A stretch of 64,000 nucleotides of DNA, from positions 186,001 to 250,000 of the forward strand of contig NW_024067931.1 in the NCBI RefSeq assembly GCF_009389715.1, read 5' to 3'. Below are positions 39,086 to 50,032 of this stretch, piece by piece. The DNA comes from Phoenix dactylifera (lineage: Eukaryota; Streptophyta; Magnoliopsida; Arecales; Arecaceae). The first letter of the stretch is position 1. Every line of letters starts with the position of its first letter. The position numbers were made by a program, and so were the translations under genes. The notes beneath the pieces are model-generated. The model made no database searches, had not been told where the DNA came from, and saw only the letters and a program-made list of their open reading frames with translations.

Positions 39086-42000
39086 CTAGGATGGATCAAT
39101 CACTCCTAATCCCCTCCTAAGCACACTAAACCTCTCTTCACTTAGGGGTTTTGTAAAAATATCTGCTAATTGATCATCAGTACAAACAAATTGGAGTGTC
39201 ATATCACCATTCAATACATGATCTCTTATGAAGTGATGTCTTATCTCAATGTGTTTAGTTCTTGAATACTAAATTGGATTTTTAGTTAGATTAATGGCAC
39301 TTGTATTATCACAATTAATGAAAATTTTATCTTGTTTAATGCCATAATCTTCTAGTTGTTGTTTAATCCACAAGATTTGAGCACAACAACTCCCGGCTGC
39401 AACATATTCAGCTTCAGCAGTAGACAATGCAACCGAGTTGTGTTTCTTGCTAAACCATGAGATAAGGTTTTCTCCTAGAAATTGACAAGACCCGCTGGTA
39501 CTTTTTCTATCAAGCTTACATCCAGCGAAGTCTGAATCTGTGTATCCTATTAAGTTTAGGCTAGATTCTTTAGAGTACCATAATCCTATATTCTTAGTTC
39601 CTATTAAGTATTTAAAAATTCTCTTAACTGCTAGATGTGATTCTTTAGGATTAGCCTGATATCTAGCACACATGCAAACGCTAAACATAATATCAGGTCT
39701 ACTTACAGTAAGATACAATAAGGATCCTATCATACCTCTATACAGTTTCTGATCTACAGATTTACCTGATTCATCTTGGTCTAATTTGCATGATGAGCTC
39801 ATGGGGGTGCTGATTGACTTGTTTTCCTCCATATCAAACTTCTTGAGCATCTCCTTGATATATTTGGCTTGATTGATGAAGATGCCTCCTTCAGACTGTT
39901 TGATTTGAAGCCCGAGGAAGTAGTTCAGCTCTCCCATCATGCTCATCTCAAATTCACTCTGCATTAAATCAGCAAATTCTTCGCAGAGGCGATTGTTAGT
40001 AGCACCGAAAATGATATCATCAACATAAATCTGTACTAATAACATATCTTTGTTTTGCTTTTTCAGAAACAGTGTTGTATCTACATTTCCCCTAGAGAAT
40101 TTATGTTCTAATAGGAATTTGCTAAGCCTCTCATACCATGCTCTAGGTGCTTGTTTTAAACCATAAAGTGCTTTGTTCAGTTTATATATATGATTAGGGT
40201 ATTGATGATTTTCAAAACCAGGAGGTTGTTCTACATATACCTCCTCATTAATATACCCATTTAAAAATACACTTTTTACATCCATTTGAAATAGTTTGAA
40301 GTCCTTAGAGCATGCATACGCTAATAATAATCTAATGACCTCAAGTCTAGCTACTGGAGCAAAGGTTTCATCAAAATCTATACCTTCTTCTTGATTATAA
40401 CCCTTTGCTACTAGTCTAGCCTTATTCCTTATAACAATTCCATTTTCATCAAGTTTATTTTTATAAATCCATTTAGTACCTATAATTGGATATTCAGAAG
40501 GTCTCTCTACTAGATTCCATACCTTATTTCTAGTAAATTGGTTTAATTCTTCTTGCATTGCATTTATCCAATTTACATCATTTTCGGCTTCTTCTCTATG
40601 TTTGGGCTCAAAGTGTGAGACAAAAGCTAGATGGTTATTTAAATTTCTAAGGGATGCTCTAGTCCTAACCGGTTGAGATGGATCATCTAGAATTAGTTCC
40701 TTAGGATGCCCGTGAGCATACCTCCAAGCTTTAGTTAGCCCATGATCCACAATAGCCTCTTGGCTTGATGATGCTCCTTCACTCAACTTTTGATTATCAT
40801 CTTGTAATGCCATTTCATCTATCTTTTCTTCAAGAATTTCAACATCATCATCAAAATTAACTTTCTTACTAGAGGAAAAATCACTAGAGTCATCAAATAC
40901 AACATGTATAGATTCTTCTATAACTAACGTTCTTTTATTAAAGACTCTATAGGCTTTACTAGTTGTAGAGTAACCTAAGAATATTCCCTCATCAGATTTA
41001 GAGTCAAATTTACCTAGATTATCTTTTCCATTATTATGAACAAAACACCTACATCCAAAAACATGAAAGTAATTGACTTTTGGTTTTCTGTTTTTCCAAA
41101 GTTCATAAGGTGTTTTCTTTATGATGGGTCTCAATAGAACTCTATTTAATATATGACAAGAGGTATTAATGGCTTCTCCCCAAAAGTACTTAGGGAGGTT
41201 ACTTTCACATAACATAGTTCTAGCCATTTCCTCTAGAGTTCTATTTTTCCTCTCCACAACTCCATTTTGTTGTGGTGTCCTAGGTGCAGAAAAATTATGG
41301 GTTATCCCCTTTTTACTACAAAACTCATCAAATGACAGATTTTCGAATTCGGTACCATGGTCACTTCTAATAGCTATTACAAAGGTATCTCTAGCATTGG
41401 TTACTTCTTTATGGAATTTCTTAAAAACAGAAAATGCTTGATCCTTATGTGCTAGGAACATGACCCATGTGTACCTAGAATAATCATCTACAATAACTAG
41501 ACCATATTTATTTCCACCTAGGCTTGTTGTTCTAGTTGGTCCGAATAGGTCCATGTGTAATAATTCTAGAGGCCTAGAGGTAGAGACACATTTTATGGAT
41601 TTAAATGAGTTCCTAGATTGTTTGCCAAATTGACATGCTTCACATATTTTGTTCTTTTCAAATTTTAATTTTGGCAAACTTATCACGGAATCTCTTTTAA
41701 CTAGTTTAGTTATTGTGTCCATGCTTGCATGACCTAACTTGCGGTGCCATAACCAACTAGCATCATTATCTTTAGTTTCATTAACAACTAAACATTGGTT
41801 ATGTTTTGCAAGATCTTCAAGGTCTACAACATATACATTTCCACGTCTAATTCCTTTAAAAACTAAACTATTGTCATTAGGGTTTGTTATAATGCATAGT
41901 GATGGTTTAAACATAACATCATACCCTTTATCACATAGTTGACTAATGCTTAATAAGTTATGCTTTAGACCATCAACATATCTAACATTATCAATAAAAG

Positions 42001-42145
42001 TAGAAGGGGTGATTTGAACTTTACCAATACCAATGATGTGACCTTGGTTGTTGTCTCCAAAAGTCACAGCACCTCCCTTCTTAGCTTCAAGGGTGAAAAA
42101 TTGATCCTTGTCACCCGTCATGTGCCTTGAGCAGCCACTATCCAA
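39086..42145 (-). CDS. Sirevirus-like pol polyprotein, one nonsense codon
   Basis: Protease begins [14 protein letters not shown]. The integrase shows [14 protein letters not shown] (zinc region), [20 protein letters not shown] and [13 protein letters not shown] (Asp-Asp-Glu). Reverse transcriptase shows [32 protein letters not shown] and catalytic IYVDDIIFG. RNase H shows [18 protein letters not shown] and [10 protein letters not shown]. The frame from 42145 stays open for 958 codons to a TAA at 39269-39271 in the position [15 protein letters not shown]. Coding sense continues past it ([16 protein letters not shown]) to a natural stop at 39086-39088. One base change therefore removes about 60 C-terminal residues. 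A TAG lies shortly upstream of the protease, between gag and pol, and pol is in a different frame from gag. Confidence 0.92.
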
Positions 42146-42197
42146 ATACCAGCAGTTTTTGTTGACCTTGGCTGCAAGACACTCCTACACAAGCAGA

Positions 42198-43980
42198 TTA
42201 TATAATTTTAGGTACCCAAGTTTTCTTGGGTCCTTCATGGTTTGTCATGTTGGTTCCTTTTGGAACCCATACCCTTTTAATTTTTCTTTTTGTTTTTCCT
42301 TTCCTAAAATTACACACATTTGCTTTATGACCTATAGTTCCACAACAAAAGCAGGTTATTTTCTTAGTTTTACTTTCCCCAGCTTTAACAAAGAAGTTAC
42401 TAAGAAGTTTTTGTTTATTTCTTGATTTATACCCTAAACCCGCTTTATTAAATACTGCTCGTTGACTATTGAGTATCATATTTAACTTTTCAGAACTACA
42501 TGTAAATTTTTCAACCAAAGGTTTGTATTTGTTAAGTTCTTTGGTTAGTGTTTGATTTTCTGCCTTTAGATCATTTAGTTCTTTTGTGAGATCCTTGTTT
42601 AAGATTTGTTTATGGTTTTTAAGTTCTGAAAGTTCCTTAGTTAGTTTTTCATTATCCTTAGTTAAGGTATTAGTCTTTTGAGTTAAAAGTTGGTTGCTTG
42701 TCTTAAGGTCTATATTTTCTTTGGTGATTAAATCCTTATCCTTAACTAATGAATCATACTTACGGATATAAGTTTGGTTAGTTACTTTTAATTCTCTGTT
42801 TTTAACATTTATAGCCTTATATTTAATCATTAGTTCATTAAAAGCATCATAAAGCTCATCAAAAGTAAAATCTAAAGGCGATTCGAGCGTTACCTCATTT
42901 CCATTGGCCATGAAGCAGAAATTGGCCTTTTCCTCTTGTTCCTCATCCGATGAAGAGGATGATGAGTCTGAGTCGGATAGTGTCGTGACAAGAGCCTTCT
43001 TCTTCTTGTACTTGCTCCTCTTCTTCAGTAAAGGGCACTCAGCTCTTATGTGACCCGACTTCTTGCATTCGTAACACCCAATCCCCTCATTTTTCCTTTC
43101 CTTACCTTTGTCCTTGCGGTAGGAATTTGAGGGGCCTCTCCTTTGATGATAGGACTTCTTGTGGTTGATGAATTTTCTGAATTTGCGCACAAGAAGTGCC
43201 TCACCATCATCTTCCTCATGTTCTTCTTCTTTACTGCTGCTACTGCAAGATAAGTCCTTGTTAGATGAAGTAGATTTTAGAGCTATTACCTTTTTCTTAT
43301 GGGAGGACTCTTCCTCGTTGTGTTGTTTCATGGTTAGCTCGTGCGTCATTAGGGATCCAAGAAGCTCCTCAAGTGGTAACTTGTTCAAGTCCTTGGCTTC
43401 TTGGATTGCCGTCACTTTAGCTTCCCATGACCTTGGTAGACACCGAAGGATTTTCCTGACAAGCTCACTGTTAGTATAGTTCTTGCCAAGGCTTTTTAGG
43501 CCATTGACAATATCAGTAAACCTAGTGAACATGCATGTGATTGTTTCATTAGAATCCATTTTAAATAGTTCATATTTATGAACCAAAATATTTATTTTGG
43601 ATTCTTTGACTTGATTCGTGCCCTCATGGGTCACTTCAAGTCTGTCCCAAATCTCTTTTGCAGAATTGCAAGTTGAGACCCTATTGAATTCATTTCTATC
43701 TAAGGCACAATAAAGCACATTCATAGCTTTAGAATTTAGTTGTGCCTTTCTCATGTCATGTTCATCCCAATCCTTTTCTAGTTTGGGGTACCGTGACACC
43801 TTCTACATATATGGATGGGATGTATGGGCCATTTACTATAATGGTCCACATCTCATAGTCTTGGGCTTGGATGAATATTCTCATCCTAGCCTTCCAATAT
43901 GAGTAGTCGGATCCATTAAAGAATGGGGGTCTTTGGGTGGACTGACCCTCAATGTGAGAAGATCCAAATGGAGTTGTCAT
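42198..43980 (-). pseudogene. Sirevirus-like gag with one frameshift
   Basis: Gag starts MTTPFGSSHIEGQSTQRPPF at 43980. Near 43788-43791 a C run appears to have gained one base, so the first frame ends at 43762 while the body continues from 43799 to stop 42198. The body has the capsid-type region (YCALDRNEFNRVSTCNSAKE), two CX2CX4HX4C zinc knuckles (CYECKKSGHIRAEC and CFCCGTIGHKANVC), an acidic Asp/Ser-rich run between them and a long Lys/Leu/Asn coiled-coil-like stretch. Large size and two knuckles are typical of Sirevirus gag. The single frameshift would block Gag synthesis unless it is a sequence error. Confidence 0.9.
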
Positions 43981-44010
43981 TTCGATCTTTTACTCTTGGG
44001 TGGAAGAGTT

Positions 44011-44663
44011 TAGGCAGTAACTTGGTCTTCTGTCTTCTTTGTGGTCGCGGAGTCTCGGAGTCGACTCGCGTATTGCGGGAGTCGACTCGAATCTCATAGT
44101 CCGAAAAATGCTTTCTGTCTTTTTCCTTGTGTTCCTCTGAGAGTCGACTCTCACTTTCTTTGGAGTCGACTTGCCAACCATCGGAGTCGACTCGCGTTCC
44201 ACTGGAGTCGACTCGAATCTCAGACCCGAAAACTGCTCTCTGACTTTTCTGCCTGTGACTCCTTGGAGTCGACTCATACTTCTCCGGAGTCGACTCGGTA
44301 AACATTGGAGTCGACTCGCGCACTTCGGAAGTCGACTCGCTGACAGGTTTTGAATTGAAGCTTTCTGTTCGTCTGTCTGTTCTCAGTCGGAGTCGACTCG
44401 TACCGATCCGGAGTCGACTCGAGCCCGTGCCAGTGAACTTGATACGCTTGGAGTCGACTCGTGATACTCTGGAGTCGACTCGAGTCTCAGACTTTGATTC
44501 AAGCTGACTTCTTAACTTATCCAAAATACTATGAACCAAGTCTAGAGACACTTAGAGAAGATTTTCACTGAAAACACTTAATTGAATTCATTAGTAAACA
44601 AGAAATATACTCAAATGCTTTGAGCTCATCAAATCAAATAGGGTTTTAATCAATCACTCCACA
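44011..44663 (-). repeat. Truncated 5' LTR of the Sirevirus-like element
   Basis: Matches 35552-36205 of the full LTR nearly base for base. The remaining ~1.33 kb of the LTR and the primer binding site are absent: LTR sequence passes directly into the gag leader near 44010. Without a PBS this copy could not prime reverse transcription. Confidence 0.9.
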
Positions 44664-45555
44664 CATAGCATGGAACGAGACACCTGAGTCGACTATCCAC
44701 GACTCCGGATGAACATCACAGAAAAGTATCAGGGCATCGTCTTCACTTGCAGTTTCGGCTAGATTAGCACTTACTTTAGTGTCAGAACCACCGTTGTTCT
44801 TGGGCACTTTGCAGCCTTTTCTCAGGTGACCCTTTTGCCCACAATTTCAGCACTTTTCAAGAGATCTAGACTTGTTTTTAGACTTGGATGGTCCATCCCT
44901 ATTTCAGTCTCTCTTCTTTGAAGTCCTTCCACGTTCTTCAAAAGCCAGTGCGTTCCTAGATGAACTTGCTGATGGATCCAGAATTTTTTTCCGAGCCTCT
45001 TCACTCAGAATAAGAGCTACCACTTCATTAAACCTCGCTGTAGTCTTTTCCGAAGAATTACTAACAGCCGTGATGAAGCTTTCCCAACTTTCAGGCATCT
45101 GACCTAGAAGAGCCTATGCCTTCACCTCATCAGTGAACGTGATCTTCACAGATTTCAATTGGGCACATAGGGTATTGAATTCACTCAGATGTGAATGGAA
45201 CACTTCCGCTGTCTCTCATCTTACAAAGTGAATAATCGTCGAATCAGGAATACCTTGTTCGCTCCTGTTGGCTCATCATACATAGAAGCCAATGTGTCCA
45301 TCAAATCTTTTGCAGTCTTTACTTTGGATATATTGGCGAGGATCTCCGATGCCAAGGACAAACGGATAGCGGCGAACGCCTTCTTATCAAGACGCTCCCA
45401 CTTTCTCCGACGGCATGTCTATCGACTTCACTTCTTCTCCGTCCAGTGGTAGATCCAGATCCTTTAAGAGCAAGTAATCCTCTATCTGCATCTTCCACAC
45501 ACCAAAGTTCTAATCCATTGAATTTCTCTATCCTCAATCTTCCTTCGTCAGCCAT
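44664..45555 (-). pseudogene. Outer copia gag and protease start
   Basis: Minus-strand gag begins at the ATG of 45553-45555 (MADEGRLRIEKFNGL) and continues in broken frames to a zinc knuckle at about 44825-44865. There the CX2CX4HX4C motif contains an in-frame TGA right after its first cysteine (C-stop-N-C-GQKGHLRKGC). The protease active site WIVDSGVSFHAM follows at about 44665-44700, where the nested element cuts the gene. Sequence resumes at 34222 on the other side. Confidence 0.85.
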
Positions 45556-45570
45556 TGGAACATAGGGAAC

Positions 45571-45583
45571 GTAGCTCTGATAG
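45571..45583 (-). promoter_or_regulatory. Primer binding site of the outer copia element
   Basis: The plus strand reads GTAGCTCTGATAGC; the minus strand gives TATCAGAGCTAC, the standard initiator tRNA-Met site with a change at its first bases. It lies next to the 5' LTR start at about 45587. Confidence 0.8.
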
Positions 45584-45586
45584 CAG

Positions 45587-46414
45587 TTATTGCGAATGAA
45601 AGCACTCACCCTTCGATTCGTACTATTTCCTTTTCTGGATCTAAAATGTGGAAAGACGAATCGAGAAGAAGAAGTAGTAGAATAAAATCAAATAATCACA
45701 AAAACAATAATTTTTACGTGGTTCACCCCAATACGGGTTACGTCCATGGAGGCCACACACAGATTCAATATATTCAGCAAGGGTTACAATGATCTCTCTT
45801 CCCCGTTGGAGATTGCACGCCTAGGGCTTACAAGAGAGATAGGACTCCAAAAGAAACTCTCTACAGCCGCTCTCATCCTCCTAGGGGTTCACAAAGACCC
45901 TATTTATAAGTTTTCAACACATAAGAAAACTTCTCTACGAAACCCTAAGTCAAAAAGCCTATCTTGTCACCGTTTCAATCAATCCCGTGATCAGGAGTCG
46001 ACTCTTCACTTTCAGGGGTTGACTCCTGATAAGTTCGAGTCGACTCGGACATCCTCGGGTCGACTCCAAGTATCAGCACCAAAACTGGCATGCTCTGTCT
46101 TCCTGAGAGAGTCGACTCCTTCAACCTAGAGTCGACTCGAGCAGACCTCGAGTCGACTCCTGCAGGGCTGGAGTCGACTCCTACAGGGCTGGAGTCGACT
46201 CCTGCAAGCGATCCTAAAAAAACAGCTCTCTGTTTTCTTCACTGTGGCAGATGCGAGTCAACCCTCTCATCCCTGGGGTCGACTCAAGCTTCACATGAGT
46301 CGACTCCTAGATGCTAGGGGTCAACTCCATTCAGTTGGCACAGACTTTTTCAAGCAAACTTGAGCCGAATTCAATTTGCAGTCTTTTCGAGTTTCGAGGC
46401 ACATTTTCTCAACA
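45587..46414 (-). repeat. 5' LTR of the outer copia element
   Basis: About 828 bp ending ATTTTCTCAACA, near-identical to 30314-31121. It has the second palindrome array at about 45993-46330, again with spacing of 20-22 bases. The perfect CCCAG duplication follows at 46415-46419. Confidence 0.92.
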
Positions 46415-46447
46415 CCCAGAAGTCACCTTTCAGAAGGTATCCCATTT

Positions 46448-46480
46448 CTCTTTCTTTCTTTCTTTCTTTCTTTCTTTTTG
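46448..46480. repeat. (TTTC)n microsatellite
   Basis: About eight uninterrupted TTTC units followed by TTTTTG, just outside the outer element's 5' LTR. Confidence 0.9.
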
Positions 46481-46659
46481 AAAGAGTAGGAACGGCAAGC
46501 TTCCCATTCCCTTAATCATTCTCTGCTTCTGTTTCTAAATATTCAATTTATGGAGGAGTACTTATCCTTGAATAATTAGTCCAAGCATCCAGCACACATC
46601 ATACAATGGAACATCGAGATGGGCCAGTGATAACGATCATCTCTAAGTACCATGAATAA

Positions 46660-47640
46660 TGCATGGACCATGGATGGAGATTGCAAAGGAAGCAAGGAGA
46701 ATCATGTCTAGCCATCTTCATAGCTTTTCAAGCCCATGACGAGGATATATACCACCAAAAAAAAGAAAAAAAGCCCAGGACAAAGACCGTGACAAGAACG
46801 ATGGTGATGACAATAACGATAACGATGAATTTCATAAAATCAGTTAAAATTAGCCTTGCCTCAGACCATCTTACTTTTAGCAATTCTAGCTCATAATGCC
46901 ACATAGGGGTCCCCAGGTAATAATTCGTATTCTAGTAATCAACAAAGTAATTTTCTTTTTATGTTCATGTTTTATATCGTCAACTGATCATGAATACATG
47001 ATGTCAAGTTTTTATCTTTCCTATTATATAAGAACATGCTTATGTAACTCATTTCGCAGCCTACCTTTCTCAGTAGATTCCTATTTTAATTTACAGGTTT
47101 CACTTTTCACAAAGTAGCTTTGTTAGGATTTGCCAACTCCTCATGTACTTCTATGGTCTTTTCATTTAATTAGATTATTTTAATAGTAAGATCCTTCTTT
47201 ACACCTAAATCAGAAACCAATTATAGATGCTTTAATGAAACTTCGTAAGAAGATAGCTCGAGAAATATTTGAAGATAGAACTGTGTCTCAACAGAAAAAT
47301 TGATATTTTTCTACCAACCACAAATTCTTTATGTCCGACGTAGCTTGTCAATACGGGGGAAGAATACATTGATGGGCAATATCCAGAAATTCTTGCGACA
47401 GATACCGATAAGGCAATTAATTGATACTTCAAAATGTTGTTTGCTATGTTTTTATATGTTCAGAAAATCAACCATCTCCTGCAACTAGCGGTTATATCAG
47501 TTTGTTCAAACTGAACTCTTTATGCATTAAAATAAACTAAATACCTTTGGGCCCTCCCCATGCAGGTGTGCCAAGGAAAAGAAGGAAGAGAAGTAAACCT
47601 GCGAGGTGCTGAAAAAAATTCAGAAGGCATGAGGGTGTGG
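46660..47640 (+). pseudogene. Possible exon fragments of an unidentified gene
   Basis: Three short plus-strand stretches look coding-like: about 47223-47300 (DALMKLRKKIAREIFEDR, ending in a stop), about 47361-47425 (EYIDGQYPEILATDTDKA, ending in a stop) and about 47565-47625, which follows an AG acceptor and reads GVPRKRRKRSKPARC then TGA. I recognise no family, exon borders are not all clear, and stops end two of the three. It may be the end of a decayed gene or chance. Low confidence. Confidence 0.25.
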
Positions 47641-47991
47641 ACTTCCATTTTCGTAATCTATCATATGGTTACATAACTTCATGCTGACTGCTTGTACTTT
47701 GGGGATGATCGTCTTTGTCTACATTTCACTTGTGGCATGCCAGATGCAACAATATATATGCTGTAGCTTCCGTGATGTACCAGAAAATGAAGAATCGAAC
47801 ATAAATGTTGCAAACGGATTTGAAGACCACAGGCTTCAGGTCAGCAATAATCACCGCTGGTCAGCTTTTGTGTTCCCCGTCAGATCCGGATCCATATGGC
47901 TGTGATAAATGAAGAAATATATATACATATGCGTGTGTGTATATATATATATATGTATATGTATGTATGTATATATGTATATGTATGTATG

Positions 47992-48025
<34 letters not shown>

Positions 48026-49880
48026 TGTATAATTGTTAGAGAAAAACTTGCAGATTGGTATGTCATCCGAAGCAGATAAAAACTGCTAGTTTACGGTCCA
48101 AACAAATCCCAAACAAAAATAAAAAATAAAATTATATATATATATATATATATAAAAGTTAAAATAATGAGTTTCTTTTTTATAAAGAAGCCTTAAGTCT
48201 CTTCAAAGCATTTTCTCCTCATCAAAAAAAAAAAAAAAACCCTCTAATGCTTCATATGACTCTCTCTCTCTCTATTTATAAAAACTATTACTCTTTCTGT
48301 CACTATGTATAAAACAAAAACATTAACATTTCCTACTAAAGAGGTGAAAATTATCACTATCCCTATCCGGCTCCAACTAAATAATAAATTCAAATATATT
48401 AAGTTTAAGGCTCAATCTAATAAAAGTGAACTAGCACTAAAAGGCAAACTATTCCAACAAATTAGAATAAGAAACAAGATAAAGTAGAAATAGAATCCTA
48501 GTATGTTTAGAACTAGATAGTCAATCTCCACAAAGATATCGAATATTTAAGTATCCCATGATCTCCCTATCTCAACAGTCACTTAAGTCCAATATGACCT
48601 GATCTGAAACATTTAAAGCATGATGAATTTAGAGCCGGCAACCTGTCAAAGATATTAGAACCCGTTGCGAACATGAGTTTAATCTCGTATTTCACATCGA
48701 CTATACGATAGTTTATTTTGATACTTATATAAAATCAAAAAAATCTAAATAATACTTTTGGTTAAATTTTTTGGATGAAGTTCTGAATGATTATAAATAG
48801 TATCAAAGTGAATTAAGGGATACCATGACACGAGCTTATTTGAATTAACCACGGACTGGTCAAATTTTAGATATTTATACAGAATAAAAAAATTTAACTA
48901 ATATCTATAATTATTGTTTTAGGTGATGATTCTAAATTATTATACAAGAATTTTGTTCTTTTCTACTTTATTCGGTTCGGAGAAAAAAAAAGAAAAAGAA
49001 AATTGTTGCTTCACCTAGTCATGGTCGAAAATTCCGTCTTAACCGTCCCTTTACACGTCTATGAGTCATGGACCACGCACTCCAGATCTCTCTCCTTGCT
49101 TCTCGGCCATTGCTTTAACTTCTCGAAAAGAAAAAAGTAGTTATATTGGCAGAATATTATATAAAAGAGCACACGCAAACACGAGAGAGACGTCAGTTCG
49201 TGTGCGATGGCATGGATCTGGTTGCGGTTCCAGAGGGGAGGGAGCTGGAACGGGAACAGTGCACGTGAACGGGTGAGGTAGACGACGGGACTGCAACAGC
49301 GGCGGGAGGCCGAACGGAGACAAATGTTCACGTGAAGACCGGAGTGAGGACGGACGGCGGAACCACCTTTTCGCCTTCTGATCCCTTCCGACGTTGATGT
49401 GGAATTGTTGATGGCGTGGTATAACCGCGACGACGGCGGAGGTCTTATGCCACAAAATAAAAGAAGAATTTAGCCACTTCAAGGGTGCGTCTCACAAGTG
49501 ATGTCTTCGATCATGCAATGGCAGGCTGGTGTCATGCTGTCGCTTTGGATGCAGGGGACTTCTAGTGTTTTCTTTCTAGTGATAGGAGAGCCCTATCGTT
49601 TGATTCAGCTTGTATCTTTCACGCGAACGAATGGTTGGTCTTTTCACAGATTTTTAAAGCACCAGAACTTCAGCATTTATCGGTCTGCATAGATCCTGAT
49701 GCGACCCTTGCACCATAACGTGGATTCCTGGGAATAAAGGTAAAACCCTTCTTTTGCGTGAAGGATACAACTCTATCCCTATATTGTTCCCTCGAGCAAA
49801 GGTAGCCAAAATGGGCGGCAGGGCTTGTCAGTTTTGTGGGAAGGGAGGGTTCAATCTTTACCAATTCACTACTGGATTAT
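47641..49880. other. Non-coding region with microsatellites
   Basis: Contains a long (TATG/TATA)n tract at about 47915-48030, an AT run near 48131-48154, a poly-A near 48223-48239 and a CT run near 48260-48273. Open frames at 49059-49692 overlap on both strands and match nothing I recognise. Confidence 0.6.
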
Positions 49881-49883
49881 GCA

Positions 49884-50032
49884 ATGGTTGCTTCGAAATC
49901 TATACAAATGGATATGAATGAATAAATTCAAAGTGTTTGGAGATCTATGTAAGATGTGATCTAACAATCGACGTCGTAAAAAAGATCAATTATTCTTTTC
50001 ATACAAAAGTTGCAACTCTAACCCAATGGAAA
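49884..50032. repeat. Single diverged monomer of the ~189-bp tandem repeat
   Basis: From TTGCTTCGAAATCTATACAA through GTTTGGAGATCTATG, ATCTAACAATCGACGTCGTA and AAAAGATCAATTATTCTTTT this follows the unit at 7076-8600 in the same orientation and order, with many substitutions. It lies alone, about 41 kb from the array. Confidence 0.75.

Larger units (their letters stand above)
34223..44663 (-). mobile_element. Sirevirus-like Ty1-copia retrotransposon, nested
   Basis: A 10.4-kb element inserted in the outer element's protease region. The full 3' LTR is 34223-36205. The 5' LTR is only 44011-44663. Where they overlap (35552-36205 against 44011-44663) I count about five differences in ~650 bp, so insertion was recent. 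The order on the minus strand is truncated LTR, gag 42198-43980, pol 39086-42145, a GAGTCGACTC-rich spacer, a 502-codon third ORF (36973-38481), multiple purine tracts and the 3' LTR. Long LTRs, large gag with two zinc knuckles, the extra ORF and repeated PPTs fit Sireviruses. Flanks (CAATA / CATAG) match poorly as a target duplication. Confidence 0.93.
30314..46414 (-). mobile_element. Ty1-copia retrotransposon (outer element) with nested insertion
   Basis: LTRs at 30314-31121 (3') and about 45587-46414 (5') are near-identical over ~810 bp. Both are flanked by a perfect CCCAG duplication (30309-30313 and 46415-46419). The minus-strand order from the right is PBS 45571-45583, gag, zinc knuckle, protease, then after the nested element integrase, reverse transcriptase, RNase H and polypurine tract. 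Protease and gag style (DSGVSFH, KFNG at the N-terminus) suggest the Tnt1/Tork type. Stops in the zinc knuckle and pol show it is inactive. LTRs carry GAGTCGACTC arrays. Confidence 0.95.

Noticed and set aside
44685..44700. Further GAGTCGACT-like site in the outer element's protease region
   Set aside because: It encodes the protease DSG active site (GTCGACTC is Val-Asp-Ser), so it is explained by coding sequence and not part of an array.
49059..49692. Clustered ORFs on both strands near 49.1-49.7 kb
   Set aside because: They overlap in several frames, match no family and lack consistent coding signals.
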